Shown one piece after another: positions 1 to 6,917 of a DNA stretch of 21,955 nt. The translations under genes and the position numbers were made by a program. The stretch's first letter is position 1, and the number at the start of each line of letters is the position of its first letter. Under the pieces are notes generated by a model that was not told the DNA's origin, searched no databases, and saw only the letters and a list, made by a program, of their open reading frames with translations. This DNA comes from Chloroflexi bacterium RBG_13_51_18. GTDB lineage: Bacteria > Chloroflexota > Dehalococcoidia > Dehalococcoidales > RBG-16-60-22. Location: positions 1 to 21,955 of the forward strand of contig MGMR01000090.1 of assembly GCA_001796495.1 (NCBI GenBank). The letters are read 5' to 3'.

Positions 1-81
1 GTGCAACAGGTTGTTCAGCACGAAATAGCGCACCATTTCGGTATCGATGACGACAGGCTGGAAGAACTGGGAAGGTATTAA
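1..81 (+). CDS. Zincin-like metallopeptidase family protein, C-terminal fragment
   Basis: The first 26 codons are open from base 1 and end in TAA at 79-81. The peptide contains the zinc-protease signature HEIAHHFGIDDD, an HExxHxxGxxD arrangement, followed by RLEEL and a short tail. This is how the small bacterial 'metallopeptidase family' proteins (Zincin_1, Pfam PF06262) end: both zinc-binding histidines, the catalytic glutamate and the downstream aspartate lie close to the C-terminus. The substrate of this family is not established. The N-terminal part lies outside the window. The gene converges on elp3 with 17 bases between the stop codons. The family call rests only on the motif and its position at the end of the protein. 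Confidence 0.75.
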   Translation: MQQVVQHEIAHHFGIDDDRLEELGRY

Positions 82-98
82 GCGATTACTTGTGCCGG

Positions 99-1487
99 TT
101 ATTGCAGGCTTTTCAGCATGTATTTGCCCAGTGAAGTGTAGCCGAATTCACGATAATACTCTTTGGCACCAGTCCCGCTCAAAATTACCATTCTATCAGA
201 TCCAAACTCATCACGGGCGATGCATTCGGCTTTACGCAATAAGGCCTTACCCAGTCCCTTGTGCTGTGCCGCGCTGATATCCTTTTCACTAAGCGGCACC
301 TCCGGCCCGAAAATATGCAGCTCTCTGATTAATGCCTGTGAACCTTTTTCTTCTCCGCCTAAAACCGGCACAGGCTGCGCTTGTATGCGGAGTCGCAGCA
401 GGCCGAATAACGTTTCATTATCATCCTCGAATGAAAGGAGTACCTCTTTGCCTCCCGCTGCATCATAGTCCAGCCTGGTCAAATGCGATTCACCGATTTG
501 CCGCCCGCCTAACGACCGGTGGCCATATTCGCGGCAGCGTATGCAGCGGCACTCTTTACCTTCCTGCCGCATGCGTTCTTTAACAATATCGCGAAGAGAG
601 TCCTTAAGCCCGCCAGTGATAAACTTGGAGGGTATATCGCGTAATACCCGAGAAATCCGCACATATTTAGGTACGATGGACTTTATTTTAATGATGAGGT
701 CTATCATAGCCTCGTCGTTATAAGGCCGGTAGCGTCCTTCCAGATACCACTTTTCCAGTTCGGTGCCCTGCACTACCATAGTGGGATACAGCTTGAGTCC
801 GTCCGGTTTAAACCTGTCATCGGAAAAAAGCTGTTCTGACATTTCAAAGTCTTTTTCCGGCGTTGAGCCGGGCAGCCCCGGCATCCAGTGATAGTAGACC
901 TTGAAACCATGCGCGCGGAGTAAAGCGGTAGCTTTAACCACTTCCTCGACCCCATGTCCCCGGTTCACCAAACGAAAAATGTCATCGCTTAAGGTCTGCA
1001 CTCCCAGTTCCACCCGCGTAGCGCCGAATTCCAGCATCCGCTCGATTTCAGCCTGCCCGCACCAGTCCGGCCGTGTTTCGATGCAGAGCCCGGTACAGCG
1101 GTTGCCAGCCGTCTCATTGATACGTTTGGCTTCTTCCAATGTGGTTGAAGTAATGCCGTTGAGTCCGTCATAGCATTCCTTGATAAAGCGGTACTGGTAA
1201 TCGACCGGCTGCGCCAGAAAAGTGCCGCCCATGATAATCAGCTCGATTTTGTCGGTGGGGTGCCCCATTTCCGAGAACGTGCCCAGACGGGCTTCGACCT
1301 GTTTCCTTGCATCGTAGTCGAAACGCTTGGCACGCAGCACCGCCGGCGACTCCGGAGTATAGCTCTGCGGCGCGTCCTGATAAGTCGGACAGTAAACGCA
1401 CTTGCCCGGGCAGATCGCCGGTTGGGTCATTACCGCCAGCGGCGTGACTCCGGATATGGTTCTTGCAAATTTCCTTATCTTAGCCAT
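99..1487 (-). CDS. elp3: Elp3-family tRNA uridine-34 carboxymethyltransferase (radical SAM + GNAT)
   Basis: Elp3 uses S-adenosylmethionine and acetyl-CoA to attach a carboxymethyl group to C5 of the wobble uridine (U34) of tRNA. The 462-residue protein has the two expected domains. The radical-SAM part carries the cluster cysteines C26, C30 and C33 in CPGKCVYC, then IMGGTF and the barrel motif RVELGVQTL. A zinc-type motif CRCIRC lies near residues 313-318. The C-terminal GNAT part contains the acetyl-CoA loop HKGLGKALL and ends with EYYREFGY. It lacks the long N-terminal extension of eukaryotic Elp3, like the structurally studied Dehalococcoides mccartyi protein. The start ATG has GGAG about 11 bases upstream. 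It is divergent from a Trm9-like methyltransferase with a 43-bp spacer, which suggests a shared modification pathway. Confidence 0.93.
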   Translation of the reverse strand: MAKIRKFARTISGVTPLAVMTQPAICPGKCVYCPTYQDAPQSYTPESPAVLRAKRFDYDARKQVEARLGTFSEMGHPTDKIELIIMGGTFLAQPVDYQYRFIKECYDGLNGITSTTLEEAKRINETAGNRCTGLCIETRPDWCGQAEIERMLEFGATRVELGVQTLSDDIFRLVNRGHGVEEVVKATALLRAHGFKVYYHWMPGLPGSTPEKDFEMSEQLFSDDRFKPDGLKLYPTMVVQGTELEKWYLEGRYRPYNDEAMIDLIIKIKSIVPKYVRISRVLRDIPSKFITGGLKDSLRDIVKERMRQEGKECRCIRCREYGHRSLGGRQIGESHLTRLDYDAAGGKEVLLSFEDDNETLFGLLRLRIQAQPVPVLGGEEKGSQALIRELHIFGPEVPLSEKDISAAQHKGLGKALLRKAECIARDEFGSDRMVILSGTGAKEYYREFGYTSLGKYMLKSLQ

Positions 1488-1530
1488 ACTATAAAGAAGC
1501 TCCTTTATTAAGTTTAGCAGATGGGCACTT

Positions 1531-2181
1531 ATGTCAACAACGCGTGATACCTACAACCGTATAGCATCTTCCCTGTATAATTTCCGGCACTATTCAAGGT
1601 TCCGGGCCGAGCTTGAGATGATGGCACAACGCTGGAAACATGGCAGACTGCTTAACGTCGGCTGCGCTCATGGGCCGGACTTTTTACCTTTTAAAGAGTC
1701 GTTTGAGTTGTATGGAGTGGACTATTCATCCGAGATGCTTAAGCTGGCGCAAAAATACGCCGACAAATATCAGTTTAAGGTCAATTTACAGGAAGCCGAT
1801 GCGCGCCATTTGCCTTACGAAGAGAATTACTTCGATTATGCGATTGCTGTCGCTGTTTACCACCATATCGAAGATAATGAAGGAAGGCTGCAGGGGCTGA
1901 AAGAGCTATATAGAGTCCTTAAGCCCAGCGGCGAGGCTTTTATTACGGCCTGGAACAGATGGCAGCCCAGGCACTGGTTCAGGAAAAAGAGCTTCATGCG
2001 CCCCTGGAAAACCAAAGGCGAAAAACTATACCGCTATTATTACCTCTTCTCCTACCGCGAGCTTGAGCAGCTGGCGCGTCGGGCGGGCTTTGAGATTGTT
2101 AAATCTTTCCCGGAAGCCCGGTATAAATTCTCCTTAAAGATTTTTTCAAGGAATATTTGCCTGCTGGTGCGTAAAGCTTAA
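1531..2181 (+). CDS. Class I SAM-dependent methyltransferase, Trm9/ALKBH8-like
   Basis: This 216-residue protein has a Rossmann-type methyltransferase fold: motif I LLNVGCAHGPDF (residues 40-51), the acidic end of strand 2 at GVDYS (62-66), EADARHLPY (89-97), motif IV FDYAIAVAVYHHI (101-113) and motif V/VI YRVLKPSGEAFITAWNRWQ (127-145). The N-terminal YNRIASSLYNFRH, the ITAWNRWQP segment and RYYYLFSYRELEQLARRAGF (168-187) resemble the Trm9/ALKBH8 group, which methylates the carboxyl group of cm5U34 in tRNA to give mcm5U34. Generic SAM methyltransferase is certain; the Trm9-like assignment is from recalled motif similarity and is inferred. No clear Shine-Dalgarno precedes the ATG, but the N-terminal motif supports this start. 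It is divergent from elp3 and ends 13 bases from the convergent comEC stop. Confidence 0.85.
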   Translation: MSTTRDTYNRIASSLYNFRHYSRFRAELEMMAQRWKHGRLLNVGCAHGPDFLPFKESFELYGVDYSSEMLKLAQKYADKYQFKVNLQEADARHLPYEENYFDYAIAVAVYHHIEDNEGRLQGLKELYRVLKPSGEAFITAWNRWQPRHWFRKKSFMRPWKTKGEKLYRYYYLFSYRELEQLARRAGFEIVKSFPEARYKFSLKIFSRNICLLVRKA

Positions 2182-2194
2182 TAATCCAGCCTTT

Positions 2195-4609
2195 TTAATC
2201 CACCTCCACCCAGAGCCTCACCCCATCGGTAATAAAAGTAATAGTGCCGTGTTCATCCGTCCGATAAACGTTCTCCGCCCCCACCCTACCCTCCAGCCTT
2301 TTTATCACTGCATCACTCGGGAGGCCGTATGTATTATTCGCACCGACACAAATAATCGCCGCCTGCGGATTCACCACCGCCAGGAATTGAGCTGTTGTAG
2401 AAGTAGTTGAGCCGTGGTGGGCGACCTTCAAAACAGTTGCACTGATTTCCACCCGCTCCCGGATAAGTTCCCATTCCACATCACTTGGGCTATCGCCGGT
2501 CAACAAAAACCTGAACTCTCCAACCTTGAGCAGTATTATGACGCTATTGCTGTCCGCATCCGAAGCGCTGCCCTTAACAGGATTTCCCGAAGGCCACAGC
2601 ACCTCTAGAAAAACGCCGTCTCCTATATCAATCTGCTGTCCGGCACAGGCGATAGTGCTTATCACTCCCGTTTCCCCGATAAACCTCAACCACTCATCAT
2701 ACAGCGACGATTCATAATCAAGTGACGGATAAAACACCTGTCCAATATCATAACGACGCATTACCTCCATCAGCCCGGCAAGGTGGTCCTGATGGGGATG
2801 AGTTAAAATCACCAGGTCGATGCTCCTATCCCAGAATGGCATCTGCTCGCTCAATTCCAGGGTAACCGACTGGGGACTGGGGCCACCGTCGATGAGCACC
2901 TGCCTGCTTCCTTTTTGAATGAGAATTGCATCCCCCTGCCCTACGTCCAGAAAGCTGATATGCAATTTATCATCGGGCATGGTGGCCGCGGTATAAGTCA
3001 CCAGGACCGCTATGACCAGCAGCGGCGCAATAGCCCACTTTAATTTTTGTGTGAATCCTTTGGATATGCCTGCGCCCGCCTTCATCACACCAGCCGAGCC
3101 GGAAAATACACTACGCAGCTTCTGCCAGCGACCGTGCATCCAGATTACCGCCGCCAGTATTATGTAATAGCATACGATAAATACGGGATTTATCCAGCCG
3201 ACCTCTACCGAAGAAATTGAAGGCGCCGCCAAGCCGCTGACGACCAGTATCATGTATGATAAAAATGGCCAGACCAGCCAGCCAAAAAACTGCGCCACCG
3301 CCGTTGTAGCCAGCCCAAGCAACATCGTAAAAGAACCCAGAACTATAATGACGGGCAATATCGGTGTGACTAAAAAAGTAGCTATCGGGCCCGCCAGTGA
3401 AAAGATGCCGAAGTAATAAGCAATTAACGGCCAGACGGCTATTATAGCCGCTATTGTAGCGCTCATGCTGTCGATTATAAAATTTAAGGTTGATATCAAG
3501 AATCCTTCATCACCCAGTCGCGCAGCGACTACACGCCTGCCGGCATCTCTAAGCTCCGGGAAAATAAAAATCAGGCCGACCATGGCCATAAAGCTCAACT
3601 GGAAAGACGCGTCCCCCAGGATATAAGGGCTGATGCCTACCATGATCGCCGCTGTGAAAGTTAATGCCGCCATCCCGCTGCGCTGTCTGCCCAAGGCCTC
3701 GGCAAAAAGAAACAGGCTGGCCATGATAGCGCCGCGTACCACTGGAGGGTTCATACCGGTGATAATGGTGTAAAACCAGATAATGATTAATGCCAGCCAT
3801 ACATAGAGATAATGCCTCCTGCCGAAAAGCCAGAGACCGAAGCTGACTAATATGCCGGCCATGATACCCAGATTCAGGCCGGATATCGCCAGCACGTGAG
3901 ACGTCCCGCTGCGGGTGAAATCGTTGTTCAACTCCTCGGGAATGTTGCCTCTCATGCCCAAGAGAATTCCCTGGGCCAGCGATGCTTGAGGCTCGGGCAG
4001 CACTTCTGCCAGCGTATCTGCGAGACGTCCCCTTATATCATAAATCCATGCTAATGGTTGAAAGCCATACCCCTCGTCCAACACCTTGATTTTTGGATAA
4101 TATATCGTGGTATAAATTCCCTGGTGCGCCAGATACCCCTTATAATCGAAGTCATCCAGCCGGGGCGGCGTTTGCAACTCTCCGGAGATGTTGACCAGGT
4201 CACCGTAATGATATTCAGGATACCGCGGCGTGATAACCAGTACCGTTCCCCCGACTTCCCGCCAGCCTTCCTCAAAATATATAGCTTCCGCGTCTATGGT
4301 CAATCGAGTGCTTTTGTCTCTAATGTCCGGGTCGCCGGAAACCACCCCTCTTATCTCAAAGGAACCGGTATCGTTATAGAAATGGATTCGCCCTTCATCG
4401 ATGGTATAGAGACTCGTAAATGAATAAACGGCAGCGGTCACAAAAAGAAAGATACCAAGGCTAGCAAGAATAATTGCTTTGCGATGGCGTGTGAAAAAAA
4501 GAAACACGAGCGGAACCAGGCCAAGTAAGCAAAACAGCGGCGGCAGTCTTAAGAGGGAACCGACGAATACCCCTGCTACCCATACCGAACTAAGATATAT
4601 CAGTAGCAT
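2195..4609 (-). CDS. comEC: ComEC/Rec2 DNA-uptake channel protein
   Basis: ComEC forms the inner-membrane channel that takes up single-stranded DNA during transformation. The 804-residue protein is full length. It has N-terminal membrane segments and a soluble OB-like region (roughly residues 60-190), then the Competence domain starting near 215 with LAQGILLGMRGNIPEEL and SGTSHVLAISGLNLGIM, followed by many hydrophobic segments. A metallo-beta-lactamase-like domain begins near 550 with FLDVGQGDAILIQ, continues with the metal motif LTHPHQDHLAGL (about 602-613) and LLTGDSPSDVEWEL, and has AHHGS near 730. The metal-binding residues appear intact, which fits ComEC members predicted to degrade the non-transported strand. 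It lies 17 bases after comEA on the same strand, so the two are probably co-transcribed. Confidence 0.95.
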   Translation of the reverse strand: MLLIYLSSVWVAGVFVGSLLRLPPLFCLLGLVPLVFLFFTRHRKAIILASLGIFLFVTAAVYSFTSLYTIDEGRIHFYNDTGSFEIRGVVSGDPDIRDKSTRLTIDAEAIYFEEGWREVGGTVLVITPRYPEYHYGDLVNISGELQTPPRLDDFDYKGYLAHQGIYTTIYYPKIKVLDEGYGFQPLAWIYDIRGRLADTLAEVLPEPQASLAQGILLGMRGNIPEELNNDFTRSGTSHVLAISGLNLGIMAGILVSFGLWLFGRRHYLYVWLALIIIWFYTIITGMNPPVVRGAIMASLFLFAEALGRQRSGMAALTFTAAIMVGISPYILGDASFQLSFMAMVGLIFIFPELRDAGRRVVAARLGDEGFLISTLNFIIDSMSATIAAIIAVWPLIAYYFGIFSLAGPIATFLVTPILPVIIVLGSFTMLLGLATTAVAQFFGWLVWPFLSYMILVVSGLAAPSISSVEVGWINPVFIVCYYIILAAVIWMHGRWQKLRSVFSGSAGVMKAGAGISKGFTQKLKWAIAPLLVIAVLVTYTAATMPDDKLHISFLDVGQGDAILIQKGSRQVLIDGGPSPQSVTLELSEQMPFWDRSIDLVILTHPHQDHLAGLMEVMRRYDIGQVFYPSLDYESSLYDEWLRFIGETGVISTIACAGQQIDIGDGVFLEVLWPSGNPVKGSASDADSNSVIILLKVGEFRFLLTGDSPSDVEWELIRERVEISATVLKVAHHGSTTSTTAQFLAVVNPQAAIICVGANNTYGLPSDAVIKRLEGRVGAENVYRTDEHGTITFITDGVRLWVEVD

Positions 4610-4626
4610 CAGTCACGACCTTAAAC

Positions 4627-5136
4627 TTATTCGTTTACGGTAATCATTTCTTTGACCATATCGAAACTACTTTCGCCAAATCCCGGTACCTGCTTCAACT
4701 CGTTGATATCGCGGAACGGGCCATTCTCAAGGCGGTATTCAATAATGGCCTGCGCCTTCACTTCACCAACGCCGGGCAGGGCTTCAAGCAGCCAAGCTTC
4801 CGCACGGTTGATATTAATTTTTTGCGTGGTATTTTCGTCATCTATCCCGGATATAGTGAGTTCCACGCTAGTCAGGTCAGCGCCTTCTTTCAGTCCCCCC
4901 GCCGCAGCGATAATATCACCTAAACTATCGCCAGAGAATATTGGATAATAGCCGGGATTATATACCTCGCCGCCGATATATATTCTTCCCGTGACCTCCC
5001 GTTCCGAGGCCATTGCCATCTCGACGGCCTGACCAGGATTTGCTTTCTGGCTGATAATCACAATGCCTGCAACGATAACTATCACCAGTAATATAGCAGT
5101 AATGGTCCAGCCATTGATAAATCTGACTGCTTTCAT
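4627..5136 (-). CDS. comEA: ComEA-type DNA-binding competence protein
   Basis: ComEA binds incoming double-stranded DNA outside the membrane and passes it to ComEC. The 169-residue protein has one N-terminal membrane anchor (residues 11-29) and an SLBB-type domain (about 51-95, GEVYNPGYYPIFSGDSLGDI). A C-terminal tandem helix-hairpin-helix region runs about 107-165, with LPGVGEVKAQAII (120-132) and VPGFGESSFDMV (150-161) as the DNA-binding hairpins. Order and length are typical of Gram-positive-style ComEA. A plausible promoter lies about 50-78 bases upstream of its ATG. It is the first gene of comEA-comEC. Confidence 0.94.
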   Translation of the reverse strand: MKAVRFINGWTITAILLVIVIVAGIVIISQKANPGQAVEMAMASEREVTGRIYIGGEVYNPGYYPIFSGDSLGDIIAAAGGLKEGADLTSVELTISGIDDENTTQKININRAEAWLLEALPGVGEVKAQAIIEYRLENGPFRDINELKQVPGFGESSFDMVKEMITVNE

Positions 5137-5185
5137 AAAAATCCCTAATTGCCGTACGGGAAAAATATCCTCTGAACGAATAATC

Positions 5186-5214
5186 AGGATACAATAAAAT
5201 TAGCCATATGGCAA
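5186..5214 (-). promoter_or_regulatory. Putative comEA promoter with embedded inverted repeat
   Basis: On the minus strand TTGCCA (5214-5209) and TATCCT (5191-5186) are separated by 17 bases, a fair sigma-70-type promoter, placing the start of transcription about 43 bases before the comEA ATG. The -35 box is part of the perfect 10-bp palindrome GCCATATGGC (5203-5212). That palindrome shares the half-site TTGCCA with the palindrome upstream of the HTH gene at 8597. Inferred from sequence only. The remainder of 5215-5329 shows nothing I can name, and no clear terminator for the upstream operon. Confidence 0.45.
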
Positions 5215-5329
5215 ATTATTCTTTACATTTTAGCAATCGATTAATCACGTGTAGAATGACAGGGTTCGCTTAAACAAAAACCGAACAAGAAGTTAGGATG
5301 CAACTAAAAGAACAGGATGGATCACCATA

Positions 5330-5989
5330 CTAGCCGCTTAAGGCTGCCGTGAGTTCTTCTTTATACTCGGAAGGAGTGATAGCGATTATCTGGTCGCCGA
5401 TCTGTAACGTAGTATGGGCTACAGGAACGTGCACGCTGCCCTCATTTGGAATTATCAGCGCCAGCTTACTTTCTTTGGGCAGAGAAAGGTCCTTGACCAT
5501 TTTACCTACTGTTGAAGATTCGGAGGATATTTTAACGTCGACAATTACCATCCCCTTTTCATCGAGGGTCAGCAACTGGGTGACGGCATGAGTTGGAACT
5601 TCATGTTCGATTGCTTCAATTATAAGGTCGGTAGTATTTACCGTCACATCCACGCCAAGCTTTTTAAAGAGGGCGGCGTTTCTTGGATTGCGTATGCGAG
5701 CTATTGTGCGAGGCACGTTATGCTTATGCTTGGCAACCTGGCAGGCAACCAGATTGTCCTCATCGTCGCCGGTCACCGCTACAAACATATCGGCGCGGCC
5801 GGTGCCAACCTCGGCCAGCGTAGCGGCTTCACAGCCGTCCCCGCGAAAGCAAACTCCGCCCAATTCGTCGGTGATTGTTTTACAGACTCGGGCGTCCTTT
5901 TCAATAGCAAGTACTTCATGCCCTTCTGAAAGTAAGGCTTTGAGCAGGTAATACCCCACTCGCCCTCCACCAATTATAATAATATACAT
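5330..5989 (-). CDS. TrkA-type K+ uptake regulatory protein (RCK N + C domains)
   Basis: This 219-residue protein has a Rossmann-type TrkA_N/RCK domain at the N-terminus, with the dinucleotide loop GGGRVG (residues 7-12) and an acidic residue after strand 2 (AIEKD), as in NAD(H)-binding RCK domains. Residues from about 135 form a TrkA_C domain that usually binds a ligand. Such proteins gate Trk/Ktr potassium channels and some secondary transporters from the cytoplasmic side. It follows the single-domain RCK gene with only one base between stop and ATG, so the two are translationally coupled and may form a hetero-oligomer. No TrkH or KtrB pore gene is in the window; the nearest membrane partner is the APC permease of the same operon. 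Confidence 0.88.
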   Translation of the reverse strand: MYIIIIGGGRVGYYLLKALLSEGHEVLAIEKDARVCKTITDELGGVCFRGDGCEAATLAEVGTGRADMFVAVTGDDEDNLVACQVAKHKHNVPRTIARIRNPRNAALFKKLGVDVTVNTTDLIIEAIEHEVPTHAVTQLLTLDEKGMVIVDVKISSESSTVGKMVKDLSLPKESKLALIIPNEGSVHVPVAHTTLQIGDQIIAITPSEYKEELTAALSG

Positions 5990-5990
5990 G

Positions 5991-6395
5991 CTATTCCTGC
6001 CCCTCGATTTGTTCTCTTAGCAACTGAGCGAAGACTTTTGTCGGGCTTATTGTTTCCAGCCCCAGCGCGTTATACATCTCCTCGCGCAGCGGGTCGTATA
6101 CACGGCAAACCACCCTCGGTACTTTAAAAATATGCTTGGCTATCTGGCAGGACATGACGTTGCGGTTATCTCCCTGCGTCAAAGCCACGAAAACATCCGC
6201 CTCTTCTATGCCGGCCTTTTTCAAAGACTCTTCATCAGTACCATTTCCATAAAGAGCCGTGCCGCTGAAAGAAGGCGGCAGCCTGCGGAAACTGTACGTA
6301 TCATTATCCAAGACGGTTATTTTGTGACCGTCTTCATCCAACAAAGAAGCCAGCCTGGCACCAACCCTACCGCATCCCATAATTACTATATTCAT
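5991..6395 (-). CDS. TrkA_N (RCK) domain protein, single domain
   Basis: A 134-residue protein consisting essentially of one TrkA_N/RCK nucleotide-binding domain: VIMGCGRVGARL near the N-terminus gives the GxGxxG loop, and TVLDND the acidic residue that usually contacts the NAD ribose. The remaining Rossmann pattern (LYGNGTDEESLKKAGIEEADVFVALT) is clear. It has no TrkA_C domain, unlike its downstream neighbour, so it probably works as a partner subunit. An AGGT lies eight bases before the ATG. It is 31 bases downstream of the Usp gene. Role inferred: ligand-dependent gating of a cation or amino-acid transporter. Confidence 0.87.
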   Translation of the reverse strand: MNIVIMGCGRVGARLASLLDEDGHKITVLDNDTYSFRRLPPSFSGTALYGNGTDEESLKKAGIEEADVFVALTQGDNRNVMSCQIAKHIFKVPRVVCRVYDPLREEMYNALGLETISPTKVFAQLLREQIEGQE

Positions 6396-6426
6396 ATTTT
6401 AATACCTGATCCTGTAATTCTTTGAA

Positions 6427-6840
6427 TCACTGCTGGTAAAGTATAACCGGGCAGGGAGAATTTTTTAATACATAAGGCACAACGTTTCCCAAACTGAACT
6501 GTCCGAAACGCTGTTTATAGGCAATACCCATTATAATTAAACTGACGCCCCTCTCCACAACCTCGTCTACGATTGCCGGACCCACCTCTCTTGCCTGGAG
6601 TACATCGGTCTCTATTTCATAATCCTCTTCTCCGGCAACGGCATCGGCTTTATCAAGTATTTCTTCAGCCTTCTTTATTTCAGAATCAATCTCAGCATCA
6701 AGCGGCAGGGCGCGCTTAATCGTGACCACCGATACCACCCACACCTGTCCTTTATCTTTCCTGGCGAGACGGCAAGCCAGCTTGATTGTCTCTGCATCTG
6801 CCTCGGTCCCGGATACCGGCACGAGAATCTTCTTAAACAC
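6427..6840 (-). CDS. Universal stress protein (UspA) family
   Basis: This 137-residue protein matches the single-domain Usp fold: it opens with FKKILVPVSGTEADAETIKLA and closes with LKNSPCPVILY, both family hallmarks. The usual ATP-binding pattern GxxGx9GS/T is degenerate here: the segment is GIAYKQRFGQFSLGN, missing the second glycine at the usual spacing and having Asn instead of Ser/Thr after the last one. It may therefore not bind ATP in the standard way. The start is GTG, chosen because AAGGT lies five bases upstream and the protein then begins at the conserved strand 1. It lies between the permease (77 bases upstream) and the RCK genes, so it is likely a regulatory partner rather than a general stress protein. 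Confidence 0.88.
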   Translation of the reverse strand: MFKKILVPVSGTEADAETIKLACRLARKDKGQVWVVSVVTIKRALPLDAEIDSEIKKAEEILDKADAVAGEEDYEIETDVLQAREVGPAIVDEVVERGVSLIIMGIAYKQRFGQFSLGNVVPYVLKNSPCPVILYQQ

Positions 6841-6917
6841 GATTACCTTCTATCTCAATTTTATTAGACAGTGGCAATTATAACTCTAATGCGGAAAAAC
6901 TACAATACCTTACAGCA

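Noticed and set aside
2195..2960. Separate metallo-beta-lactamase hydrolase
   Set aside because: The domain is in the same uninterrupted frame as the ComEC membrane part and has the standard ComEC C-terminal layout.
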